Positions 20,982 through 33,549 of a DNA stretch of 64,000 bases are shown here, in pieces. This stretch comes from Mixophyes australis (Eukaryota; Chordata; Amphibia; Anura; Limnodynastidae). A program made the translations under genes and the position numbers. The notes below the pieces were generated by a model. The model was not told where the DNA came from and searched no databases. It saw nothing but the letters and a program-made list of their open reading frames with translations. Position 1 is the first letter of the stretch. Each line of letters begins with the position of its first letter. The stretch is from the NCBI GenBank assembly GCA_036250195.1, contig JAVHZZ010000002.1, positions 65,994,705 to 66,058,704 of the forward strand. The letters run 5' to 3'.

Positions 20982-22948
20982 AGGTCTACTGCATGGGCAG
21001 TAAAACAAAGCATATTTTTGCAGCCTACGTTCACACTTTTTGCAACACTAAGTTTGTCCCATCTTTCACAAGCACTAAAGAAGTACATTTATTATTAGGC
21101 ATATTGTATATTATAGGATATTTAAATCTACATTTTACAACTTCATTTTAATTACATTTAAACTGGAAGTTAACAAGATCAATAAAAATAGTAATAATGC
21201 TATCAGATTTATGAACATCATTAAGAAAATTAATGCAGACACCATGCTTAAAATAACCAACAAAGCATGTGCACTAAAATGGAACTGTTTTAAAATGCCT
21301 AGATATAACAAAACAACGTGTTTGATAAACTAAAGATGTACAGGCACTTGGATTGGAAAACATTGGATTATAAATGGGAGTTGCATACTCATTTGTATTT
21401 GTTTTTACCATTTTTCTGCCACTAACTGCGTGAGTGTCAGTTCCTCTATTTACCTACTTCATCACAGGCTCTGGTGCCAACCAACAATTTACAAATTCCA
21501 TGAAAGCTAACCTTCCTGTGCTCTGAGTTATAAGTGCCTTAATGTGTTTACAATTCATTTTTATTTTAGAAAAAAATCATTATTCATTGTAAACAGTTGC
21601 ACATAATTTGAAGTAAATCATCTAATAGTTTGATGTTATAAATATTACAAATTACATTTGTAAAGGTGATTTCTCCGTGTAGCAATCCATCAGATGAGCA
21701 TTTGTAATACTATGGCTGAACGTCCCAAACTGATGAGACTTTAAACATATTTATAACTGACACACACACAATAGATAGTGGGGTTCATTTAGAGTTGGAC
21801 ACAGGTCTGTTTTTTCTGTATAAGATACACATTTTTGCACTGGGTTTGAACATCCAAAATGTGTAATGTGTATAAGTCTGTTTACAGTTTTTTGGGTACC
21901 GTTGACTTGAGTTTCCTTGCACCTGAAGAGGGAGGATGTGGGGGGGGGAAGGGACGGGTAAGTTTAGGACCAGTACAGTAAGGGCATGTTCCTGTCCGAA
22001 ATTAGACATAGAGGTATGCACATATTTACCTGTCAGGAGACGTATCTGTTGCGGGTGCTGGAGGGATGATACTGATAGTCTTTATGATGACTATCATCAG
22101 TGCTATCTAGATAGCTGCTTCTGATTGGCTGATTGTATCTAGACTCCTCGCACTGATAGTACTTTATTCATTAGTGTGGTTGCTATATTATATATAACTC
22201 GCTATTAATGGACTGGTCTTTCCATTTGGACTGCAGCGGGAAGGAAAATGCCCATTTGATATCTAAAGGGGAAAACAAAATATGTTGGTATTTAATTAAC
22301 CTTATATAGTACATGTGACTTTTGCATTTATTAATAACAACACTATCCAGACACTATTTTCTCTTGTGTATATGACACTTCATTACATTATTATATTGTA
22401 TATGATACACTATTTATTATTAAAACCCTCAAGCTACATCTCTATGCCATCACTATGCTTTATGTACTATCACTATGCTATTGTGGAGTGTAAGGATACA
22501 CACTTACAATGCCTGTTATATGCCTGAAGCAAATGCTACTAGTTTTAAACTGGACACATCTCAAGAAAGCGCATAAATACGCTGTTTATTAACGTTGCCT
22601 TTTCTTATCTATGTTAAAAGCGCTTTTAACTTTAAATGAGCTCTAGTATGTTTAGAGGGTTCAGGCCAAGTGAATTAATTTAGACTTCTAAAATGGATAT
22701 TATATGGTCCTTTATCTTGTTCAAATTAAACCCTTCAATGACGACAATGCTTATCAGGCTTAGATGTGTCACCAGAAAACTTAGGGCTTGTTCACACCAA
22801 TGCATTTGTAATACAATTTGCATGCATTAGTTAACACTAACCAATCATATTACATTTAAAATACATTGCTCTTAATGGGACTTGTTGACACCCATGCACT
22901 GAAGTACAGAAATACTTTGGAGAAAAGTTGCATGCTGCAGTTTTCATC
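20982..22948. other. AT-rich stretch without genes
   Basis: No gene or clear repeat boundary. A poly-G run GGGGGGGGG is at about 21940. Bases 21780-22140 share short motifs (CCTGTCAGGAGACGTATCTG type) with 56570-56850 (CCTGTCAGGAGCCGTATCTA), so both are probably copies of one old repeat family. Confidence 0.45.
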
Positions 22949-22956
22949 CCTTAATG

Positions 22957-23448
22957 CAGCGGTTCCCAAAGTGTGCGCCGTAGCTCCCAGGGGAGCTGCG
23001 GTGCTGTCACAGGGGTGCTGTGGCCACGGGACAAAAAAACAAAAAACAACTTACCAATCGGGCAGACTGTCTGTGTGGATAAAGGGGCACAGAGTGTGTG
23101 AATGAAGGGGCACAGTGTAAAGGTGAAGGGGCACAGTGTGAGGATTTTTGTACATGTTGATGTTTTATTTTGTTTGATTTTATTCCTCTTAATATTAGCT
23201 GTAAATTATTCTTTGACAGAAGTATAATTGAAAAAAAATATAAAAATTTTCTTTTCCCTTGGATTTATGTATATTATTTTTGCAAACAACTTACTGAGTA
23301 TTTCTGTCCTGACCTAAATACTTATTATGTTATTTTGACTCAAATACTTAAAAAATGGGACTGCTCGGTAATTATTTTGGAGGGGTGCCTTGAGATAATG
23401 ATGGAGACTCTAAGGGTGCTGCGAACGGAAAAAGTTCGGGAACCACTG
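22957..23448. mobile_element. hAT MITE, second copy (CAGTGGTTCCCAAAC family)
   Basis: Left end CAGCGGTTCCCAAAGTGTGC, right end AAAGTTCGGGAACCACTG. The flanks CCTTAATG (22949-22956) and CCTTAATG (23449-23456) are a perfect 8-base target duplication. The element lies in opposite orientation to 17363-18229: its right 150 bases match the left of that copy. A short run of AAGGGGCACAGTGT units at 23082-23138 corresponds to the minisatellite region. No transposase. Confidence 0.93.
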
Positions 23449-23668
23449 CCTTAATGCACAGTACGTCGTTGTATTAGAGATGAGCAATTCGGATACAGGC
23501 TACTCTGACAAATTCGAGTTTTACATATCCAAGTTGAACTACGATTGACCCAAAATAGTGCATGATTGGATCCTGTATCTCACAGATTTGGTAGTTTCCA
23601 GCCCAGGTCTCTGACTTCCTGATAATTCTAGTATTGCTCAAGTCTCTGCGTAATGTTATATCAGAAGA

Positions 23669-23953
23669 CAGGGGCGCATGGAGGATTGTCGGGGGGGGGT
23701 TCCCCCCAACCCAAAAAAACCCAAAAAATAAACAACAACCCGAGAGATCGCAGCAGCTCCGTTTCGTCAGCTCTGTCCTATACAGCAGCCGCGGCGCTGT
23801 CTAAGAAGCGTCCGCGGCGGTGCTGTATACTCTACAGCACCGCCGCGGACGCTTCTTTGACAGCGCCGCGGCTGCTGTATAGGGCAGTGGCCACTTAGTT
23901 AGCGCAGGGGGGGGTTTCTAGAGACTCAGAAACCCCCCCTGCGTGCACCACTG
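23669..23953. mobile_element. GC-rich palindromic MITE, copy 2
   Basis: Left end CAGGGGCGCATGGAGG, right end CCCCTGCGTGCACCACTG. It is the same family as 5544-5750. The interior holds a hairpin with 51-nt arms (23777-23827 and 23833-23883) around a five-base loop TACTC, with one mismatch. Poly-G and poly-C runs flank the hairpin. The 8-base flanks do not match cleanly. Confidence 0.82.
23777..23883. repeat. 51-nt-arm GC hairpin
   Basis: The left arm CCTATACAGCAGCCGCGGCG and onward is mirrored by the right arm ending CGCCGCGGCTGCTGTATAGG with a single mismatch (CTAAG versus CTTTG) and a loop of five bases. The arms are CpG-rich. It is part of the MITE at 23669-23953; copy 1 at 5544-5750 has a shorter, more diverged version. 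Confidence 0.92.
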
Positions 23954-24295
23954 GAAGAACAACTACAACTCCTAGAAGCCCATGCACAAGTCACATTGTA
24001 TTTTTAGACCATTGAGTAAACTCTGAGACATATATTGTCAGAGATAGATATGCCTCAATAAAATCATTATCTTGCTGTTGAAGTCAAATATTTGGATTAA
24101 GTCGGTAAAATTAATTAATATTGGTTTACTGTGCGATTGCGATTAGTATGCTACACTCACATTCACACCTACATTTGTAAAGGTCACATTTATTAAACTT
24201 CCAACCCACATTCATTGATTAATAAATACTTAGAGATTATTTATTCAAAGATAAAACTACAATAAAGGTATTTACGGTCCAGGTTCTCAGAAATG

Positions 24296-24782
24296 TATGT
24301 TTAGTCTCATATTAATCCATATTTTACCAGCAGGAATCCGATATCAATGGAGGAGCTAATACACGTAGCTAGCGATTGCTTTTTCTTCGGCAAGAAGACA
24401 CGTATTTAACGGTTGGAGTGAGTTGCCCCCACCTTTGGAAACAGGATGGAGTGAACTGACCTATGACCAGCATTCTACTGGAACATCATCAACCCTGGAC
24501 CAATGAAGAACTTTCTTAGTGTTATCTGTGTATAATTGTGATATCATCATTGTTTTTTCTTCTAAACCAAACTGTATATAAACTGACCTCTGATACAGGA
24601 ACGGCCTCTTTGCCAACATAGACTTCAGCTTTGATAACTGTTACTGGGTGCGCTGCGAATATATCGGTTATACTTTGTTATACTTTGTAACATTCTTATT
24701 GTATTTTGCTGCTTATTGCTATTAAATCTCTTTTGTGCTTCAGACAATCTCTATTGGTGACAATAGACACGGACATAACAAT
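24296..24782 (+). mobile_element. Possible solo LTR
   Basis: The block has LTR-like order: a TG-start at about 24296, a TATA-like CTGTATATAAACTGACC at 24570, then GTAACATTCTTATTGTATTTTG and a CTATTAAATCTC polyadenylation-like site at 24719, ending GACACGGACATAACA at about 24780. A convincing target duplication was not found and no internal protein-coding sequence adjoins. Treat as tentative. Confidence 0.3.
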
Positions 24783-27700
24783 GCGTTTGATGGTGCTTTT
24801 GTTAGTATGGATTGCCATGCCCTGTACTGTGTGTAAGGTTGGATTATGGGTCTGTTGTTGCATTATAAATTCCTGGGGATTTCAGGGGTGTTTCTCTACA
24901 GTGGACTTCATTCTGCAATAAATTAGTGAGTGGGCAAAATGTTATTATACTTATTCAGTATACTGAACCCTTCTCTCCTACACTATGCACAGTGATCAGT
25001 ATGAATGTATGTGCTTACTAAAGGGCCAAGAACTAATCATTGGTTCATGGCTCTAACACTTAACTTCCCAGCGTGACAGTCTACTGTCCAGTGATGGTGT
25101 TGATGGGGTACTACATGTGCATGAGACATGGGTCACCTTGTCCTGTGTACCATGTCAGACAAATACTAGAACAATAAATAGAAGGCAGAGAGTCCACAGA
25201 AATAAGGTCAGAATACACTGACACAAAGGTTACACTGGCAAAAGTTGGTGGCTGGAGCCATGACCAAACCCCAATATACCAGCACTACCGATTTGTTTGG
25301 TGGTGTCTTTTATAAGTCTCTAGACACACACAATAAGCCATGGCTGAAGCTCATCACCAGCCAGGAGGAGTTCCACAGAGTCAGCAGGGAAGGCAGCAGA
25401 CCTTTAGTCAGAGAGGCTACCAAATTGCAGAATCAGCCTAGTTAGCATCGTTGCTATGTAGCAGACAATAGAAGTAAAGTGCTGGCTCCCAATTACAGCA
25501 GATCCTGACAAGAGGGTGGAATGTTGGACTGATTTGATAAATAAAACTACCAAGTTGGCCAGCGAGATCTAATTTTAAAGCACTGTGTAGTATGCTGAAT
25601 CTATGTAAATAAATGTAAACAAATGAGCATTCAGCAGGCTTCAGCTGCTCAGAAATCTGTACATTACATTTTAGGGACACAGTCTCCCCGATGTTTGTTG
25701 CACGACATAACATCAGCCTAATTAGTCTTCTTTGAACTCAAATAAATGTAATTAATTAGTTAGAGGACTCAAATGTTGAATTAAGAGAAGCAATCTGTAG
25801 CACATATTTTTTGTGACATATGTGTTTAATCATTTATCATATTACACATATTGTTATGTTTTACTATCTTTCCAGATTGGAACTTATATTACATTATTTT
25901 AAAATGTCAGTATTCTATTAACTCAGACACATATTGGCATTGCTCTTTTTTAATTATTTCCCTTCTTCCATTATCTCACTTTGTGTCTTACTACATTACA
26001 GACAAAAACTTAGTGTCACACTATTTCTATTTTATCCCTTACCAAAAAAAACTCAATTTATGTAATGAATTAAAGACTACCCACATCATTGGCATCTCTG
26101 AAAAAAAGTGCAATGTTTCATTTGTTTTGCAAAAAATACCAGTACTATTAATGTCACTTTTTTTGCAATACCTCACTAAATTAATTTGAGAATATAAACT
26201 AATATTGAATGCATGTATCAGTGATACAATGCTCTCTGTATGAAGCCATATCATGTATTGTACATGTATAGTGAGTTTGGAAGGACACTCTGGGATGTCA
26301 TAATAACCTCACATACTGGGACTTTGCTGGTGAATTCATTAGCCCAGGGTTGTCACCTAGTGAACCTAATTATCCTGCACACAAATTAGATTTTATTTAA
26401 GTAATGAGCAAGCATACAAATTAGCTTTTTTATTTTGTATTTTCTATTGTATTTTCTGTACAAACTTCAGAGTAACCTAAGCATTTATAAGGAAGGATAT
26501 TTTGTTTGTTTTTTTAAAAGCTAGTTGGTTGGTCTACATGAGGCTGGGTTTCCTGCTGTAATATAAAGAGGGTACTTGTCTCTTGCATAAATTAATTTGG
26601 TGATGCTGTCAAGGATATGTATGTTGGTCAAATATCAGCCTTACAATAATAAGCACATTAATCAAAACTTAAAGACAGGTTGTGATTATCTAAAAATGAT
26701 GCACATCGGTGATGAGCAAGAGATGTCCCCTGGAACCACCAGCAGCCTGTAGAACCTTTAACATAAAACAGAGAATAAGATGGAACGTGATGGAAAAATT
26801 GGTTTCCGCACAGAGCCTTTACAAGACATTTTAGTGACCTTGGTGAGAGAGAACACTGACTGCCATGCCCCTCCCATTTTGGTGAGAGTAATAGTAGATG
26901 CTGCCTATTGTGGAGGCATGCCTAGATCTTTACAAACACTAGATAGACCTCAAACTCCCTCCCCAGACCCCAGCCATTCTTGACCTTTTGGCTTCTTATT
27001 GATCTATGAGTCAGCATGATATAGTGTGACTATCTCTGTGCTATCTATCTCGGGACAAGGTCCTCACAATGAGGGACAGTTCATCAAAATTGGTACTTTC
27101 CCATCAGAATTGGAACAGATGGAAAACTCTGCTGCTCTCTCCTGTCTGTTCTTGTAGCCTTGACTACTGTATATGGTGCTGCTGGTGGTGTCTAAAACTC
27201 AGGTGCTACTTGGATGGATACTGGAATATTGGGGTCCCGTGACCGGTGCAAGGTTGCTTCAGCTTACCACCCCTCCTCCCCAATAGCCACTTCCTAGCCC
27301 CTCACATACTTGACAATTGCAAACTAAATGATTAAGTCTTGCCTCCTTCTGGCTGGCTGGAGGACAAGGCTGCAGTTCAGATGCACTGATGCAGAATGCT
27401 GCTCAGGCTCCACTGCTGTCCAGAAGCAAACACAGGATTTCTAGAGGGAAGGCTCCAAATGTTAGATTTCAGAACAAAGCAAAAAAAACTTTCATCCCAC
27501 ACTGACATATCACCCTCCTGCTGTCCATCAGCTATTCTCATATTTGCCCTCTGCCCACCAGTTATTCTCAAAGTGCTCCTGGAAAATGTGCTTCTTCACG
27601 TGTGGAGGTTCAAAATGTGTCCTGTTAAAGTGTAGGAAATTAGCCAAAGACCACCAGCTGGCACAACAGTAAATTCCTTTTGTAGAGTGGAAACAGTGGA

Positions 27701-28440
27701 GTGCCCGTGCCTACAGAAAAGACTACCCCTAAAAACTCACCTTTTCCATCCTTTTATCTAATTTCTCTAATGTCGCTCTGCAAATTGTAATCAAATTTCT
27801 ACACTTCTCAGCAATACTAGGCACACCGGTGTAATCTGCACTGTGCATGGAAGACACTTACTTTACTCAACACCTCTCCAATGCTTGTGCAGACATTTGC
27901 TCCTCCACAAGCACAGCCACCATACAATAAAGCTATGCACCTCGATAGATGTCTAGGAACACTTGACCAAGACAAGGCATTGAGCGGGGCCAAAGATCGC
28001 TTTTCTCTGCAATAAAAAAGGTTTTGCTCTTCATAAATTATGTCCAGTGGATTTCAAACATCTCTGACAAGGCTACATTGCACTGCAGTCTTTCTGTAAG
28101 AAATAAAAGCTGTGAATAAATACTTAGCTAATTTACTTGTGAAGATAAAAATTAAAGTGCATTATTTTTAAAGAAAACCAATTGTTTTGTGTCAGTTCAA
28201 ACCCAATAAGCCTCTTAAAAACAACAGTTATCTTCAACAAATTAAATCCTGCTCTTTCTTACCAAAGGAAAATTACTGCAGTGTTGTTGCATAAGCCTGT
28301 TCACATACTAATTATTATATAGAAATTTTACATTATTGTGTGGACATTCTTTAAGCAAATATGAAAGTGAACATGGAGGAATCACATGCAACTAATTAAT
28401 CAGGTTTATTTAAGAAGGCATCAGAAAAGATAAGTGAAGC
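24783..28440. other. Unassigned, mostly AT-rich sequence
   Basis: No supportable gene, RNA gene or element boundary. Short open frames exist (for example 25851-26189 on plus) but show low-complexity, AT-driven composition and no family motifs. The stretch 26700-27650 is less AT-rich but still without recognisable exons. Confidence 0.5.
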
Positions 28441-28775
28441 AGTTAACACAATTCAATTTCAACAAATTTAGCATCTGCATACATTTGTTTTGCGAATAAT
28501 GTTTACTGATGTTCTCTTTATGATATTTCCAGTGGTTATTCTTTTAATTGCTGAAACATTTTTGCAACTATTTTGGACTTTTTTTTGGTAAAAGTGCTAT
28601 TTACTGTATTAGCAAATGCTCTATTTTCAGCAGCTTAATGCATTTTAGCGCTAGTCACAATTCCTTGTCTGAGTCCTCGATTCTGATTGCTAATTAAAAA
28701 GGTTCAAGTTCAACCGTGAATAGGATGGGAGAGAGAGGACAGCCTTGTTGGTTGCAACTTGCTACTAATTATGAT
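28440..28775 (-). pseudogene. L1/Tx1-type LINE reverse transcriptase scrap
   Basis: On the minus strand, 28775 downward reads NQQGCPLSPILF followed by TVELEPF. This matches the conserved L1-clade RT box of the form GTRQGCPLSPLLF and the following ALEPLA segment. Beyond it the frame is broken by stops and the YADD box cannot be identified with certainty. It is the only L1-type piece seen in the window; the other LINEs are L2-type. Confidence 0.65.
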
Positions 28776-28974
28776 TTATGACTAATAATTGTGATCCATA
28801 ATAAGAAGCATATTGCAACACTGAAAGCAACCTATATTATAGTAACAAATAAGCATATATTGACTATATGCAGAAAACATCAATAGGTGACTTATTAGCC
28901 ACAATATAAGATAGTTAATAATTGTTTGAACAAAGCAAAATCTAAGAGAAATTCTGGGGCAGATTTATTAAATC

Positions 28975-29095
28975 TTCTAAAAAGATTCTAGATATCATTT
29001 TCTAGAATGTACTAGATAAATGATGACTAGAATTTGATTGATTGCTATGGAAAACAACTCCACTTTCTAAGGTTTGATAAATCTAGACCTCTATG
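28975..29095. repeat. Short palindromic MITE
   Basis: The block starts GGGGCAGATTTATTAAATCT and ends GGTTTGATAAATCTAGACCT, giving inverted ends built on AGATTTATTAAA. The middle contains GAATTTGATTGATTGCTATG and CAACTCCACTTTCTAAGG, shared with 7490-7570. Confidence 0.6.
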
Positions 29096-29269
29096 TTATT
29101 TTGAATCTATTTATTATGATTTAGGTGCACTAACATAATACATTTACAATAACTTAAAAATAGGGGTACGCAGCTTTGTTCTTCAATAATATTTCCTTAT
29201 TATCCACCTATTTTCTTACTTTAGTCACCGACCTTTACAATTTTATTTAGCTGATTTTAGTAGTAGCTG

Positions 29270-30475
29270 TGACGAAACGAGTTTGATAACACCTTAATCA
29301 GCCTGTCCCTCATTTCTCACAAAATGTGGAGTATAACAAGTATACTTTTTATAGCCTTGCTTTTGTTCCCCAACTCACCAGAGTACAACTGTAGTGTCTA
29401 ATTACAGGTGGATAAGGGAACATTGTAGATCACTGTAAATATATATATTGCTTATTGTTTATTGTATATTATTGATATTGCAGTGAAGCTGATATTTATT
29501 GTTATAAAAGTGAAACCAGGTGGGTTATGGGTAAGGATCAGGTTCCAGGACACAGGAAGGGGGCTGTAGCTACATTCATTCTCCCCCTCCTTTCTCTACA
29601 TAGAAGCATGGAACAGCTGGGGACCCTGTGACATCACAAAGTAGTGTAAGGGGTTAATTTCAGGAGAGGCTGACTGCTATCCTATCTCTGTAGGTGGAGA
29701 AGGCCAGGCACTCCAGAAGGGAATTTGGGACTTTGCGGCTCCCAAACCGCAGGTGGCGGTTCTCTTAGGAGGTGACGAGCGAGACCGAGATGAGAACCAA
29801 GGACACCAAAAGGGGGAAACACAGAAAAGCAGGAGACTCAAGAGGCAGGGAGCGATGGTCTGCGGAACGTTACCACGATAGACAGTGTAGTAGACATACA
29901 GGGTATGATAGTCTGCGGACCGGTATTCTGGAGACTCAGGAGGCAGGTAGCGATGGCCTGCAGAGCATTACCATGTGGATAGTGGAGTAGACACACAGGG
30001 TGAGACAGTCTGCGGACGAGTATGCTGGAGACTCTGGAGGCAGGTAGCGATGGTCTGCAGTTTTACCATGTAGACAGTGGAGCATACACACAGGATGATA
30101 TAGTCTCCGGACCAGTATGCTGGAGACTCTGGAGACAGGTATGCAAACAGGATGTCTGCATGGGAAAAGAGACCTGAAGATCTAGCAACATACAAGGGCA
30201 AGAGTTGTGTTTAAATCGGGGAAGCAGCCAGCCGATTGGCTGGAAAGAATGAATGGGGAAAATTGCCAGTTCTCGCATGCTTAGTTCACCTAGCGAGATG
30301 GCGTCCTGTCAACAGATCCGCAGCGTCCATCCCCGAGGAGTACAGCCGCCGGGGGAAAAGCTAATTGACAGCGGGCAGCCCGTCAATCAGCGGGTCTGAT
30401 GAGAGACAATTCTTTGAAATACATGAAGCCATCAGTGTCTCTGGAACAAGGCCCTCAGCAGAAAGGGAAATAGAC
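29270..30475 (-). mobile_element. Probable gypsy-type LTR region with ~97-base minisatellite
   Basis: Landmark GGAGACTC-GGCAGGTAGCGATGG recurs at about 29832, 29930, 30027 and 30122, a period of 95-98 bases. On the minus strand a TATA-like GATTTAAACACAACTC lies at about 30205-30220, downstream of a GC-rich U3-like part, as in the LTRs at 36219-37153. The plus text at 29718-29770 (AAGGGAATTTGGG, then GCAGGTGGCGGTTC) resembles 37208-37240 next to the gypsy LTR. Exact ends and target duplication were not found. The gag remnant to its right is on the plus strand, so the relationship between the two is unclear. Confidence 0.4.
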
Positions 30476-30479
30476 AGCT

Positions 30480-30642
30480 TAAATTAAAGAAAAGAACAAG
30501 GAGGCATAATTTCTCCCAATTCTCACCAGCCTTGCAACATGTTCCAGTGAGCAAAACTGTTAACCTATGGACCAGATCTTTCCCATTCTGGACACTTTTT
30601 CTTCAAGTGGCTTCTGTGGCTCCCTTGCATGTTGATGACAAC
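30480..30642 (+). pseudogene. Left part of a gypsy gag remnant split by a hAT insertion
   Basis: This flank ends with TGATGACAAC and is continued after the hAT element at 35016. The amino-acid reading around the join gives a D-N-P-K-G-C-R-A-F-L-N-Q type segment that is typical of amphibian Ty3/gypsy Gag. Little else of this left part is recognisable; stops are frequent. Confidence 0.4.
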
Positions 30643-31009
30643 TAGTGATGGGCGGGCTCGGTTCCCCGAGATCCGAATCCTTCCGAATTTTGCCTATCCG
30701 AGTACCGAGCCGAGCACGCTCGGTACTCTCCCGCCCATTCGAAATCTAAATCGAGGCAAAACGTCATTGTGACGTATTCGTATTTCTGAGCTCGGTTCTC
30801 GCGAGATTTGAAAAGCATAAATACCAGCCTCCACAGCAATCCATCGCCAGATGGAGAGAGCAGGGTTAGGTCGCAGGCTATATCAGTGCAGGGACAGAGT
30901 AATAATTGGACACATTATTGTTTCTATTCTATACAATTCTAATATTAATACCAATTGTTACAGCAGTAAGAGGAGGATAGAGGAGGGTTTTTTTTTTTTT
31001 CAATTTCTG

Positions 31010-31975
31010 CCACTCCAAGTGCTTTTGGGGTGTCCCTTATTCCCCATTCTTTTGCAGTAATTTTTCTCTCTGTCAAAAGTCATATTTGTCAGCAGTATCT
31101 AAAACAATATTTAGCACTACAAGTGCTTTAATGGGTGTCCCATATTCCCAAGTGTTTTACTGTAATTTTTCTGGCTGTCAAGAGTCATATTTGTCAACAG
31201 TATCTTAAAAAATATTTTGCACCCCAAGTGCTTTTGGGGTGTCCCATATTTCCCAGTGTTTTACTGTAATTTTTCTGGCTGTCAAAAGTCATATTTGTCA
31301 GCAGTATCCCAAAAAATATTTTGTACTCCAAGTGCTTTTGGGGTGTCCCATATTCCCCAGTGTGAAACACTAATTTTTCTGGCTGTCAAAAGTCATCTTT
31401 GTCAGCAGTAGCAAAAACAATATTTAGCACAAGTGCTTTTTGGGTGTCCCATATTCCCCAGTGTTTTAGTGTAATTTTTCTGGCTGCAAAAGTCATATTT
31501 GTCAGCGGTAGCTAAATAAATATTTTGCACTCCAAGTGCTTTTGGGGGGTCCCATATTCCCCAGTGTTTTACAGTATTTTTTCTGGCTGTCAAAGGTCAT
31601 ATTTGTCAGCAGTAGCTAAAACAATATTTAGCACTACAAGTGCTTTTTGAGTGTCCCATATTCCCCAATGTTTTACTGTAATTTTTCTTTCTGGCTATTA
31701 AAAGTCTTACTTGTCAGCAGTATCTTTAAAAAAAAATTGCACTACAAGTGCTTTTGGGGTCTCCCATATTCCCCAGTGTTTTACAGTAATTTTTCTGGCT
31801 GTCAAAAGTCATGTTTGTCAGCAGTATCCCAAAAAATATTTTGCACTACAAGTGCTTTTGGGGTGTCCCATATTCCCCAGTGTGAAACACTAATTTTTCT
31901 GGCTGTCAAAATTCATATTTGTCAGCAGTATCTAGCAAATAGAATTTTGGCACTACAAGTGCTTTTGCCTCATTA
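31010..31975. repeat. Tandem array, ~104-base units, nine copies, diverged
   Basis: The landmark TTTTTCTGGCTGTCAAAAG recurs at about 31057, 31171, 31275, 31379, 31480, 31583, 31691, 31795 and 31899. Units carry AAGTGCTTTTGGGGTGTCCC and TTTGTCAGCAGTATC. Units differ by substitutions and small indels, unlike the homogeneous array of the sister element at 57881-59190. The array ends immediately before the accessory ORF start codon. Confidence 0.92.
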
Positions 31976-31977
31976 AA

Positions 31978-32430
31978 ATGGATTCAAAGCAGTTCACATA
32001 TGAGCAGAATCAGCAACCCAGTTCTGTCACCAGTCCTGATGGTAGTGTTCCCAGTACGTCATCTGGGAAAGGCGATGTGAAAGTACAGTGTCTTTTTAAA
32101 TCAGGGAAAAAAACACACACCCAAAATAAATTTACTGTGTTGAAGCGAAAAAGAAGTGTAACTGAGGAAAAGGTAAGTGCCGATAAAAAAACAATTGTCA
32201 ACATGCCATTCTACACACGCAGTGGAAAAGAAAGAATGAGGCCTTCGCCTTTCTCTATTAGTGGCAGATCTAAAAATGTTACCAAGCATTCTTCTTGTAC
32301 GGTCACTTATGACCAAGCAAGACCAAATAATTTGGAGTCTAAAAGTGGTGCACAACTACTGTTACGCGTCAAAGCCGAGCTGCAAGAAAACAGTAAGGCA
32401 TTAAAAGATAATGCATACTCAGAATCATAA
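31978..32430 (+). pseudogene. hAT accessory ORF, copy 1, interrupted by a nonsense codon
   Basis: The frame starts at ATG 31978 (MDSKQFTYEQNQQ), right behind the tandem array. It has a Ser/Thr-rich beginning with SVPSTSSGKGDVK, a lysine-rich patch FTVLKRKRSVTEEK, and MPFYTRSGKERMRPSPFSIS then AQLLLRVKAELQENS. It stops at TAA 32428, where the sister copy at 59210 reads CAA in the same place, so this is a nonsense mutation of a longer frame. Homologous sequence continues to about 32600 with frameshifts. Compared with copy 2 it has about 21 extra codons before AQLLLRV. The function is unknown; I recognise no named domain. Confidence 0.7.
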
Positions 32431-33549
32431 ATGACACCAATCCCTGTGGAGAGTCCATCCACCAGTGGTATATCTAATCATGAGCATTCTGATAATGTAC
32501 CCATAAAGAAGGGCCCTTTCAGCAGTTCTGCTGATGTGTGCCTGAACAGCCCGAGTGTAGCCGTGATACACCAAGTGAGGATGACTCTTTGTAATTAGAA
32601 GAGGATGCGGTTGATTGTGTAAGTCCTGCGCCATTGGCAGCAGGATGGCAGCAGTTCTGGCACGTGAGGTTCTGGCACCAATTTGCACTTTCCAAACACA
32701 AGCAGAGATGACGCAGGTGGCAGATCACAACAGTTTGACATCTGGGCTGGTTTGAAGGATTTGACAAAAAAAATGTGTGACCTTGCCCATAACTGCAACC
32801 AATCCTACTATTAACATGCAAAGGATGGTGGAGGGCCTAGCAGGGATTAAACTGTATTTTTCCTAATTTGCACTAATATGGTTTGGGTGTAATATACCTC
32901 CAAAGTCGAGTGCTCAATTGCTAAGAGTCATTGATGAAGAGGAAGACAAGCAGGCTTGTCTGTAGAATTTGCAGGCAAATTCTACTGCGTTATATAGGTA
33001 ACACCCAAAGAGAAGTGCTCCATTGCTCCATTGCTAATTGTAATTGCTGAAATAGAAATAATAGGGCTGACACTCTTGGTCTAAATCTGCAGTTACATTT
33101 TATTGTACCATAGCTCACTCAGAAACAGGAGAGGTGGCAGGGTTCAGTGCTAATCTTCCTCAAACAATACAAATTCATCCCACCATCATAGAAGTCCGTG
33201 TACTATGATGTAATTGCCGATAATGTCCTTCGAAATGGAATTAGTAGTTAATTTTAGGGCAGAGCTGTCACGATTTCTAATATCTAACGATATCTAAATG
33301 TTGTGCGGAATCATCTGCATCACCACTGGGTGTCTTGGGAAAGCAATTTTTTGTACAACAAGCAGTTGCCAGAGAAACTGAAGGAGAAGACGTCTAAACA
33401 AGATTTCAATAGGTCTTGGATCCTTGCGAAGCAAATAAAGTATTTCGTCTACAATTAAAATATAGTTAGCACTTTTACTTTGTTTTATGTCACACGTTAA
33501 ATTTCTGTAGCTCCTTGTCAAAATGTATTATTAAGGCAATCACTTGACT

